Shown: piece by piece, positions 6,655-12,494 of the stretch
Numbering within the stretch: position 1 is the first letter of the stretch
Layout: each line of letters opens with the position of its first letter
Origin: Actinomycetota bacterium
Lineage (GTDB): Bacteria; Actinomycetota; Acidimicrobiia; Actinomarinales; Actinomarinaceae
Direction: 5' to 3'
DNA length: 12,494 nt
Assembly (NCBI GenBank): GCA_002724835.1
Contig: PBPX01000009.1
Coordinates: 1-12,494 of the forward strand
Program-made: the position numbers and the translations under genes
The notes under the pieces: generated by a model
Told to the model about the DNA's origin: nothing
Databases searched by the model: none
Seen by the model: the letters and a program-made list of their open reading frames with translations, nothing else

Positions 6655-7514
6655 AATATTTACAGTATCAAATAATTAAAAATTGTCACAGAATATTTAG
6701 AAGTATAAATATAAAAATACTTTCACTGTTAAGTTTCCCAATAGGAGTAATTTATTATTTATTAACATTTAAAAATTCAATTAAGTTGCATAAAAGAAGC
6801 AAGATATTAAATAAAGTAATAACTATAAAATACAATCCACTGAAAGTAAAAATTAATTATGTAAAGTATTGGTTAGAAACTTTATGGTTAACTAAAGAAA
6901 ACTTTTATAGAAAAATATTTAAAAATGTAAATATCGTTAACGAACATTACATTAGTAATTTAAAAAACGAAGGTATTATATTTGCATTACCTCATGTAGG
7001 CAACTGGGAGATGGCTATTCCCGTAGGCAAATCTATAAATTTAGATTTAATTGCAGTAGCTGAGCCTTTATCTAATAATTACGTTTTAAATTGGTTTAAA
7101 AGTTTAAGAGAAGATTTAGGATGCAAGATTATTATTGGTGGTAAGGGCCAAAATACATTTAACACAATTATTACGGAACTAAATTCAGGAAAACATATTT
7201 GTTTATTATCTGAAAGAACTATTAACAAAACTGGTGTTGGCGTTGAATTTTTTAATAACTTAGCTTCTTTTCCTAAAGGACCTGTCGCTTTAGCATTAAA
7301 AACTCAATTACCTATTGTTCCAACTACATTTCTTAAAATTGATAGCAAATATACTCTTATCTTTGAAAAACCATTTTATGTTCCTCTATTCGACAATGAA
7401 GCGGTAAGCATACAACAAGGTTTAAAAACATTATCAAAATCTTTTGAGAAATTAATTTCTTTAGATCCAAATGAATGGCACTCTATACAACCAGTGTGGT
7501 CCCATGAGTACTAA
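6651..7514 (+). CDS. LpxL/HtrB-family acyltransferase, PatA-like
   Basis: A 287-residue membrane-associated acyltransferase. A hydrophobic N-terminal stretch (about 22-40) should dock it on the membrane. The HX4E catalytic motif is H115-V-G-N-W-E120 (in ALPHVGNWEMAIP). A second conserved block, LLSERTINKTGVGVEFF (about 185-201), followed by FPKGPVALALKTQLPIVP, matches the acceptor and acyl-donor region of this family; E188 corresponds by position to the conserved acid of mycobacterial PatA. PatA transfers an acyl chain from acyl-CoA to a mannose of phosphatidylinositol mannoside on the cytoplasmic face. With PI synthase and PimA-like neighbours this role is more likely than lipid A synthesis, for which nothing else is present. 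It starts by ATGA overlap and ends 11 nt inside the next gene. Confidence 0.85.
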   Translation: MKYLQYQIIKNCHRIFRSINIKILSLLSFPIGVIYYLLTFKNSIKLHKRSKILNKVITIKYNPLKVKINYVKYWLETLWLTKENFYRKIFKNVNIVNEHYISNLKNEGIIFALPHVGNWEMAIPVGKSINLDLIAVAEPLSNNYVLNWFKSLREDLGCKIIIGGKGQNTFNTIITELNSGKHICLLSERTINKTGVGVEFFNNLASFPKGPVALALKTQLPIVPTTFLKIDSKYTLIFEKPFYVPLFDNEAVSIQQGLKTLSKSFEKLISLDPNEWHSIQPVWSHEY

Positions 7515-8487
7515 AATTTTATTTATTACAGCTTATGACATGAAAAAATATGGGGGAGTTCAGAATCAAATTAACTTAGTTAGTAAGAAATTAAGTAAAT
7601 TAAATTATAGTGTAAAAATATGTGCACCAAACTCATCCGATTATGATTTAGGAAATTCTATTTCTTTTCCATTCAATAAATCTGTAGTTAGTGTTTCTTT
7701 AATACCCAAAAGAAATAAATTAAAAGAAGCAATTGAGTGGGCAGACATTATACACATTCATGAACCGTTTATACCTTTATTTTTTTGGAGATACAAATCA
7801 AACAAAAAAACCATAGTTACACATCACGCATCTCTAAATAGATTTTATTTAATTCTTCAAGAAATATTATTTTTGTTTGTTTCTCAAAAAGTAATATCAA
7901 CTTGTGTAAGTAAGGATGCATTAAAAAATGCACATACTCTTTCTGCGCAATCAATAATAATACATAACGGTATTGAAATTAATCCTCAGGCAACTTTTAC
8001 ACATTCGTATAATTTATTGTTTATGGGCAGGAATGAAAGAAGAAAAAATATTAGATTATATGAAAAACTTGCAAATAATAAAATGATAAATGGACTTTAT
8101 ACATTTCTAGCTATAACTAATAAAAAAGGTAATTCTAAAAACATAAAATACATAATAAGCCCAAATGAAAGTGACAAAGAGAAAATACTTAACTTCAGTT
8201 CATATTACTTAGCGTTAAATAAATCAAATGAAAGCTTTGGAGTAGTTCTTCTTGAAGCTGTTAATTATGGTAATTTATTAATTTCTTCAGATATAGAAAG
8301 TTTCAAAAATGTAATGGGTGATTCGGGTGTATATTTCAAAAATAATGATTTAATTTCCTTAGAAAGAGTAATTGATTATTGTACTAACAATAATTTAAGA
8401 GATCAGTGGGTTAAACAGTACCAACATATAAAGAAATATGATATTGATAAGTTAATCAATAAATGGATTTCTGTCTATACAAATTAG
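7504..8487 (+). CDS. pimA: GT4 glycosyltransferase, PimA-like phosphatidylinositol mannosyltransferase
   Basis: The 327-residue GT-B enzyme begins at ATG 7504 ([13 protein letters not shown]), where the first beta strand of GT4 enzymes starts; an upstream in-frame start at 7471 would add 11 unrelated residues. PimA-type features are YGGVQNQ (16-22), IHIHEP (83-88), THHAS (106-110), GRNERRKN (175-182) and the EX7E block in [11 protein letters not shown] (242-252), which hold the GDP-mannose phosphates and sugar. PimA adds the first mannose to the inositol of phosphatidylinositol at the inner membrane face. It is shorter than mycobacterial PimA (about 380 residues), with trimmed loops in the C-terminal Rossmann domain. 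Another GT4 acceptor is possible, but the pgsA-patA-pimA order supports this call. Overlap with the acyltransferase gene is 11 nt. Confidence 0.82.
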   Translation: MSTKILFITAYDMKKYGGVQNQINLVSKKLSKLNYSVKICAPNSSDYDLGNSISFPFNKSVVSVSLIPKRNKLKEAIEWADIIHIHEPFIPLFFWRYKSNKKTIVTHHASLNRFYLILQEILFLFVSQKVISTCVSKDALKNAHTLSAQSIIIHNGIEINPQATFTHSYNLLFMGRNERRKNIRLYEKLANNKMINGLYTFLAITNKKGNSKNIKYIISPNESDKEKILNFSSYYLALNKSNESFGVVLLEAVNYGNLLISSDIESFKNVMGDSGVYFKNNDLISLERVIDYCTNNNLRDQWVKQYQHIKKYDIDKLINKWISVYTN

Positions 8488-8491
8488 TAGT

Positions 8492-8497
8492 TAATAT
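8492..8497 (+). promoter_or_regulatory. Candidate leaderless -10 element of pdxS (TAATAT)
   Basis: TAATAT lies in the 17-nt gap after the glycosyltransferase, 7 nt before ATG 8505. It is the same hexamer at the same spacing as before thrS. It would give the vitamin B6 genes their own start within the long run. No Shine-Dalgarno sequence is present. Confidence 0.4.
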
Positions 8498-8504
8498 TAA
8501 ATAT

Positions 8505-9389
8505 ATGAAAGTCGAGTCAACATTTAAAATTAAAAAAGGCCTTGCAGAAATGTTAAAAGGCGGTGTAATTATGGACGTTATAAATGCTGAACAAGCAATT
8601 GTAGCGGAGAAATCTGGAGCCGCTGCTGTTATGGCTTTAGAAAGAGTTCCTGCCGATATTAGAGCTCAAGGCGGTGTTGCTAGAATGTCTTCTGTTGAAA
8701 CAATACAGGAAATAATGTCTTCTGTTTCAATACCTGTTATGGCTAAATCAAGAATCGGACACTTCGTTGAAGCTCAAATGCTAGAAAGTCTTGGTATAGA
8801 TTTTATTGACGAAAGTGAAGTATTAACACCAGCAGATGAAAAAAATCATATTGATAAACACGATATAAAAACTCCATTCGTTAATGGTGCTACAAACATA
8901 GGAGAGGCATGTAGGAGAATCGGAGAAGGAGCGGCCATGATACGTACAAAAGGAGAAGCTGGTACAGGAAATGTTATAGAAGCTGTAAAACATATGAGAA
9001 GCATGACTGAAGGTATTAATAAAATTGTTAGTTCAGATAAAAATCAATTAATGTCACTTGCTAAAGAAATATCAGCTCCGTATGAGGTTGTGAAAGAAAT
9101 TAAAAAGTTAGGAAAATTACCAGTAGTTAACTTTGCTGCTGGTGGAATAGCAACTCCAGCAGATGCTGCTTTAATGATGCAACTAGGTTGTGATGGAGTA
9201 TTTGTAGGATCTGGAATATTTAAAAGTGGTGATCCTGCTGAAAGAGCTGAAGCAATAGTTATTGCCACTACAAATTATGATAATGCAGAAAAAATAGTAG
9301 AAGTTTCCAAAAATTTGGGTGAACCTATGGTGGGTATAAATATTGATGATTTAGATGAAGCGGAGAAATTAGCTAAAAGAGGGTGGTAA
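8505..9389 (+). CDS. pdxS: Pyridoxal 5'-phosphate synthase, PdxS subunit
   Basis: The 294-residue TIM-barrel synthase subunit joins ribose 5-phosphate, glyceraldehyde 3-phosphate and ammonia to make PLP by the DXP-independent route. It has D24 (in [13 protein letters not shown]), K81 (in [13 protein letters not shown]) and K149 (in [12 protein letters not shown]), the residues that carry the covalent intermediates, at the same numbers as B. subtilis Pdx[10 protein letters not shown] and [16 protein letters not shown] are also standard. ATG 8505 is chosen because family members begin a few residues before the [14 protein letters not shown] block; an upstream in-frame ATG at 8463 would overlap the previous gene and add 14 foreign residues. 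The enzyme forms a dodecamer fed with ammonia by PdxT, encoded next with a 1-nt overlap. Confidence 0.97.
   Translation: MKVESTFKIKKGLAEMLKGGVIMDVINAEQAIVAEKSGAAAVMALERVPADIRAQGGVARMSSVETIQEIMSSVSIPVMAKSRIGHFVEAQMLESLGIDFIDESEVLTPADEKNHIDKHDIKTPFVNGATNIGEACRRIGEGAAMIRTKGEAGTGNVIEAVKHMRSMTEGINKIVSSDKNQLMSLAKEISAPYEVVKEIKKLGKLPVVNFAAGGIATPADAALMMQLGCDGVFVGSGIFKSGDPAERAEAIVIATTNYDNAEKIVEVSKNLGEPMVGINIDDLDEAEKLAKRGW
9376..9383 (+). promoter_or_regulatory. Ribosome binding site of pdxT
   Basis: AAAGAGGG within the end of pdxS lies 5 nt before ATG 9389. It decides in favour of that ATG over the GTG at 9383, which falls inside the site. Confidence 0.65.
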
Positions 9390-9967
9390 TGACTACCGGA
9401 ATTCTTTCTTTACAAGGTAATTTTCTTGATCATGCAAGAAGCCTTGAACTTATTAATAAAGAATATACTTTAGTTAAACAATTGAGCGATATAAAGCACA
9501 TAGATTCTTTAATTCTTCCAGGTGGGGAATCCACATCAATGATAAAAATACAAAGCAACAATGAATTGTTTAATAAATTAAAGATATTAATACAAGATGG
9601 TATACCCACTATTGGGACATGTGCTGGACTTATATTGTTAGCTAAAGATGTAATAGATGGTGAAGTAGCACTAGGCGTACTTGATTGTGTTGTAGAAAGA
9701 AATGCATATGGGCGACAAAATGAATCATTTGAAGGATTAGTAAATTTTATAGATAATACTCAAATGTATTGTTTTATTAGAGCACCAAAAATATTAAAAA
9801 CGGGTAATAAGGTTAAAAATATAGCCTTCATAGATGATGAAGTAGTTGGAGTGCAACACAATAATATAGCTGGTTTTACTTTTCATCCAGAATTAACAAA
9901 TGATAAAAATTATCTATCATGGTTAAAGTTTTTTATTGAGGAAGGAAAAAATGTCAGGTCATTCTAA
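9389..9967 (+). CDS. pdxT: Pyridoxal 5'-phosphate synthase glutaminase, PdxT subunit
   Basis: The 192-residue class I glutamine amidotransferase releases ammonia from glutamine and channels it to PdxS. The nucleophile is C78 in GTCAGLILLA, and the rest of the triad is H166 and E168 in FHPEL. The PGGEST block (44-49) and the start TTGILSLQGNFLDH are diagnostic for PdxT rather than HisH or GuaA. RQNESFEG and FIRAPKI, which contact PdxS or glutamine in this family, are present. The stop of pdxS and the ATG share one base, and a good Shine-Dalgarno sequence precedes it, so the two subunits should be translated together. Its end overlaps yebC by 17 nt. Confidence 0.96.
   Translation: MTTGILSLQGNFLDHARSLELINKEYTLVKQLSDIKHIDSLILPGGESTSMIKIQSNNELFNKLKILIQDGIPTIGTCAGLILLAKDVIDGEVALGVLDCVVERNAYGRQNESFEGLVNFIDNTQMYCFIRAPKILKTGNKVKNIAFIDDEVVGVQHNNIAGFTFHPELTNDKNYLSWLKFFIEEGKNVRSF
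9938..9946 (+). promoter_or_regulatory. Ribosome binding site of yebC
   Basis: GAGGAAGGA ends 4 nt before ATG 9951, within the end of pdxT. It is the strongest Shine-Dalgarno site in the window and sets the yebC start at the conserved MSGHSKW rather than an upstream in-frame start at 9936. Confidence 0.75.
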
Positions 9968-10694
9968 ATGGTCAACAATTAAAAGAAAAAAAGGTGTAAA
10001 TGACGCTAAACGAGGTAAATTATTTGCAAAATTAATAAGGGGAATTGAAGTAGCAGCTAAAAATGGCGGTATTGATCCTGATAACAATGCATCATTATAT
10101 CAAGCTATTTCAAAAGCTAAATCGAACTCAGTGCCGAACGAGAATATTGAAAGAGCATTAAAAAGATTAGGTGGTGATACAGACGGAGATGATTATAAAG
10201 AGATATTTTACGAAGGTTATGGACCCCATGGTGTTGCTATATTAGTAGAGTGTTTAACTGATAATAGAAATCGAACATCTTCTGACATTAAATCTACTTT
10301 TAGCAAGTTTAATGGAAGCACAGGAACTCCAGGTAGTGTTAATTATCTTTTTAATCGTAAAGCAATATTTCAATTTGAAGATAGTAACGATGAATTAATT
10401 AATCTTGCTATAGAGAATAATTGCTTAGATATATTAGAAAATAATAATTATATTAATTTGGAATTTAATCCATCTGATTTTAAAAAAATTGATAAATTAT
10501 TTAAAGAAAATAATATTACACCAATTAACTCCGAGGTTGCTTATATACCTGACAATTCAATAATGTTAGACAGTAAAATGTTTGATAAAGTTTCTAAATT
10601 AATTGAAGCATTAGAAGATTTAGATGACGTACAGAATGTATACTCAAACTTTGATATCGACGATAAACTTTTAGATACTGCGTTAACTATTTAA
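9951..10694 (+). CDS. yebC: YebC/PmpR family protein
   Basis: The 247-residue protein is full length for the family. It starts with the conserved block MSGHSKWSTIKRKK, then KRGKLFAKLIRGIEVAAKNGG, the helix NENIERALKRLGG, and the middle domain YEGYGPHGVAILVECLTDNRNRTSSDIKSTFSK. The third domain (about 115-247) is more divergent and Asn/Asp-rich. Family members have been described as DNA-binding regulators and, for some (including mitochondrial TACO1), as ribosome-associated factors that relieve stalling; which role applies here cannot be read from the sequence. In actinobacteria yebC usually sits between pdxT and ruvCAB, and the left half of that order is kept. It overlaps pdxT by 17 nt and has the best ribosome binding site in the region. 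Confidence 0.95.
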   Translation: MSGHSKWSTIKRKKGVNDAKRGKLFAKLIRGIEVAAKNGGIDPDNNASLYQAISKAKSNSVPNENIERALKRLGGDTDGDDYKEIFYEGYGPHGVAILVECLTDNRNRTSSDIKSTFSKFNGSTGTPGSVNYLFNRKAIFQFEDSNDELINLAIENNCLDILENNNYINLEFNPSDFKKIDKLFKENNITPINSEVAYIPDNSIMLDSKMFDKVSKLIEALEDLDDVQNVYSNFDIDDKLLDTALTI

Positions 10695-10701
10695 ATATTG
10701 T

Positions 10702-10707
10702 TAAAAT
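10702..10707 (+). promoter_or_regulatory. Candidate leaderless -10 element of the nuclease gene (TAAAAT)
   Basis: TAAAAT lies in the 19-nt gap after yebC, 6 nt before ATG 10714. The gene lacks a Shine-Dalgarno sequence. As at the other sites, base composition makes a chance match easy. Confidence 0.3.
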
Positions 10708-10713
10708 TATTAA

Positions 10714-11067
10714 ATGGTTAATAAAGCTAAAAAACAGGGAACAAACTACGAAACTAATATTGTAAACAGATTAAATAAAGTTGAAAACTTTAAGTCTCAA
10801 CGCTTTGCTGAGGGGGGATCTAAAGATTTAGGTGATATACAATTATTTGCAGATAACGAAGAATATTTTATAGAAGCTAAATCACGTCAAAATTTAAATT
10901 TACATCAATCACTGGAAAAAGCTATTGAAAAATCTAACAATGTTAATACTGTTTTATTTTGGAAAAAATTAAAAAGAAAAGGTGCAAATAAAAGACGAAC
11001 AAACGACGGTATGCCAGAAGTAGTTTCTATGTCATATGACCTCTTTATTAAATTATTAAATAAGTAA
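10714..11067 (+). CDS. Small PD-(D/E)XK nuclease, Hjc-like candidate Holliday junction resolvase
   Basis: This 117-residue protein reads as one compact PD-(D/E)XK nuclease domain. The visible residues are E13 on the first helix (GTNYETNIVNRL), D41 in GSKDLGDI, and E54-A-K56 in YFIEAKSR, followed by a helix and a final strand-helix (VVSMSYDLFIKLL). The spacing is close to archaeal Hjc (E12, D42, E55, K57 in Sulfolobus, from memory), and the size fits Hjc. The pattern also recalls small nucleases of actinobacterial chromosomes and actinophages, often labelled Holliday junction resolvase. It sits where ruvC usually follows yebC, so a role in resolving recombination junctions is plausible but inferred. 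A restriction-like or repair nuclease is the alternative. The basic stretch KKLKRKGANKRR (about 89-100) could hold DNA. Its stop directly abuts queA. Confidence 0.75.
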   Translation: MVNKAKKQGTNYETNIVNRLNKVENFKSQRFAEGGSKDLGDIQLFADNEEYFIEAKSRQNLNLHQSLEKAIEKSNNVNTVLFWKKLKRKGANKRRTNDGMPEVVSMSYDLFIKLLNK

Positions 11068-12066
11068 TTGAGTAAAACTCCAACTAATGAGCTTTCTTAT
11101 AAACTACCTAAGGACAATATTGCTCAATACAGATATAAAAATCCTGAAGATTCACGCTTATTAGTTGCAGATACAAAAAATATCATAAAGTTCAAGGATC
11201 TTTTAACAGTTACAAATGAAAAATCAGTTTTTGTACTTAACAAAAGTAAGGTTAGAAATGTTAGGTTAAAAACCAATAAAGTAGATACTGGAGGAAAATT
11301 AGAAATATTTATACTCAATATAATTTCTGATTATGAATGTGAATGTTTGTTAAATTTCTCTGGTAAGAAAATAAAAGATACAGAAATTACCACTGATATA
11401 GTTAACTTTAAAATATTAGATAAAAATATCGATACTTTTATCATTTCTACTGATATAAAGATAGAATCTTTAATTGAAAAATATGGGATAACACCTTTAC
11501 CACCATATATTGACGATGAACCAAGTAAGTATAATTATTATAAAGCAGATTTTAGTTCAGGAGGATTCTCAGTAGCAGCTTCAACTGCTGGTCTGCATTT
11601 TAATAAAGAAATGATTTCTAAACTCGAAGTAGAAAATAAAATTATTAAATATATAAATTTAGATGTTGGAATAGGAACATTTAAACCTATTGAATCTAGA
11701 TTCATAGAAGACCATAAGGTACACAATGAAAATTACTCCATTAATAAAAATGATTTTAAAGAAATATTAAAACTTAAAAAGGAAGGTTATAAAATATATG
11801 CTGTTGGAACAACTGTGCTTCGAACGTTAGAAACTGTTATAAAAACTAATATTTTTAAAGGTACAACAGATTTATATATAAAACCAGGATATCAATATGA
11901 ATTAGTAGATTATCTTATTACAAATTTTCATGCACCAAATAGCTCACTACTATCAATAGTCTTATCAATCTATGGAGAAGGATGGAAAGAATTATATATG
12001 TATGCTCAATCTAAAAATTTGAAATTTTTGAGTTTTGGCGATGCAGTATTATTTAAAATAACATGA
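11068..12066 (+). CDS. queA: S-adenosylmethionine:tRNA ribosyltransferase-isomerase
   Basis: The 332-residue enzyme moves the ribosyl part of S-adenosylmethionine onto preQ1 in tRNA to form epoxyqueuosine. Family blocks are LPKDNIAQYRYKNPEDSRLL (13-32), FSVAASTAGLHF in place of the usual AAPTAGLHF, LDVGIGTFKPI, AVGTTVLRTLET and ITNFHAPNSSLLS. It is somewhat divergent but complete. The start must be the TTG at 11068: the codon just before is the in-frame TAA of the nuclease gene and no ATG follows early in frame. No Shine-Dalgarno sequence is seen, so translation probably depends on ribosomes ending the nuclease gene. It overlaps tgt by 4 nt (ATGA), consistent with the common queA-tgt pairing. 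Confidence 0.95.
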   Translation: MSKTPTNELSYKLPKDNIAQYRYKNPEDSRLLVADTKNIIKFKDLLTVTNEKSVFVLNKSKVRNVRLKTNKVDTGGKLEIFILNIISDYECECLLNFSGKKIKDTEITTDIVNFKILDKNIDTFIISTDIKIESLIEKYGITPLPPYIDDEPSKYNYYKADFSSGGFSVAASTAGLHFNKEMISKLEVENKIIKYINLDVGIGTFKPIESRFIEDHKVHNENYSINKNDFKEILKLKKEGYKIYAVGTTVLRTLETVIKTNIFKGTTDLYIKPGYQYELVDYLITNFHAPNSSLLSIVLSIYGEGWKELYMYAQSKNLKFLSFGDAVLFKIT

Positions 12067-12494
12067 GTAATCTTAAATTTAAAATTTTAGGTAAGGAAAA
12101 CAAATCTAGAACAGGCGAAATCTCTATAAATAATAAAATAATAAAAACTCCTGGATTTATGCCGGTAGCCACAAGAGGAGCTATCAAATCTACACCCCAT
12201 ACTTTTTTAGAGAATACCGATGTTTTGTTAGCTAATACTTATCATTTATATTTAAGGCCTGGCGTTGATCTTATTAATGAGTTAGGCGGTATACATAAAT
12301 TTATGAATTGGAAAAATGTTATATTAACTGATTCAGGTGGATTTCAAGCATGGTCTTTACCAACAAAAATTGATAAAGATGGAGTAGTTTTTAAAAACAT
12401 TTATGATGGATCATCATTTAAAATGACTCCTGAAATTTCAATTAAATCTCAGAACAAATTAGGGAGTGATATAGCAATGATTTTTGATTGCTTA
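12063..12494 (+). CDS. tgt: tRNA-guanine transglycosylase, 5' part
   Basis: The first 144 codons of queuine tRNA-ribosyltransferase; the gene runs off the right edge, and about 370 residues is usual. The enzyme exchanges guanine 34 of GUN-anticodon tRNAs for preQ1. Visible motifs are GFMPVATRGAIK (31-42), LLANTYHLYLRPG (55-67), LTDSGGFQ with D90 (the base-recognition aspartate region, D89 in E. coli), and SDIAMIFDC near the break. FQAWSL instead of the common FQVFSL and IFDCL instead of AFDEC are mild departures. The start ATG overlaps the queA stop (ATGA), and the product acts just before QueA in queuosine synthesis. Confidence 0.95.
   Translation, partial: MSNLKFKILGKENKSRTGEISINNKIIKTPGFMPVATRGAIKSTPHTFLENTDVLLANTYHLYLRPGVDLINELGGIHKFMNWKNVILTDSGGFQAWSLPTKIDKDGVVFKNIYDGSSFKMTPEISIKSQNKLGSDIAMIFDCL

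Noticed and set aside
7471..7503. Upstream start for the glycosyltransferase
   Set aside because: The extra 11 residues are out-of-frame readings of the acyltransferase C-terminus; GT4 enzymes begin on the strand that starts at 7504.
8463..8504. Upstream in-frame start for pdxS
   Set aside because: It adds 14 residues unlike any PdxS and overlaps the glycosyltransferase; the family begins next to the ATG at 8505.
10714..11067. Nuclease as part of a restriction-modification or other defence system
   Set aside because: No methyltransferase, specificity subunit or other defence gene is nearby; the neighbours are all housekeeping genes in conserved order.
1..12494. CRISPR arrays, insertion sequences, tRNA or rRNA genes
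   Set aside because: No spaced direct repeats, transposase motifs, terminal inverted repeats or tRNA-like T-arm and CCA ends were seen, and nearly all bases are coding.

Overview
The window is AT-rich, almost fully coding, and most likely comes from a streamlined, low-GC actinobacterium, for example a marine lineage such as Candidatus Actinomarina. The lineage call is an inference. It rests on gene order: thrS, (one gene), CDP-alcohol phosphatidyltransferase, HX4E acyltransferase, PimA-like glycosyltransferase, pdxS, pdxT, yebC. This is the mycobacterial thrS-HIT-pgsA1-patA-pimA-...-pdxS-...-pdxT-yebC-...-ruvC order with the insertions removed. A probable F420-dependent luciferase-like oxidoreductase and a winged-helix-like protein of an actinobacterial type agree with it.

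Layout. Positions 1-94 hold the end of an unseen plus-strand transcript with a strong GC-rich terminator (66-96). The minus-strand pair 95-1412 is an LLM oxidoreductase and a small two-TM protein. A 21-bp gap separates it from a plus-strand run at 1434-3041: a four-TM protein, a hotdog thioesterase and a cyclophilin lipoprotein. A minus-strand putative DNA-binding protein (3028-3594) converges on that run and diverges from thrS. From 3670 to the right edge, eleven genes lie on the plus strand, most of them overlapping: thrS, an unknown membrane protein, phosphatidylinositol-phosphate synthase, PatA-like acyltransferase, PimA-like mannosyltransferase, pdxS, pdxT, yebC, a small PD-(D/E)XK nuclease, queA, and the 5' part of tgt. 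No stretch over 300 bases lacks a gene. I saw no tRNA, rRNA, CRISPR array, insertion sequence or long repeat.

How the genes work together. The three lipid genes would make phosphatidylinositol phosphate and mannosylate and acylate the resulting phosphatidylinositol, giving a minimal PIM pathway. PdxS and PdxT together form PLP synthase. QueA and Tgt install queuosine in tRNA. ThrS and YebC serve translation or its regulation.

The most interesting point is the 117-residue nuclease between yebC and queA. In many actinobacteria ruvC, ruvA and ruvB follow yebC. Here a small protein with Hjc-like spacing of E, D and E-x-K residues takes that place, so it is a candidate replacement Holliday junction resolvase. 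A second pattern is a TANNNT hexamer 6-7 nt ahead of all four plus-strand start codons that have a spacer before them, as expected for leaderless transcription.
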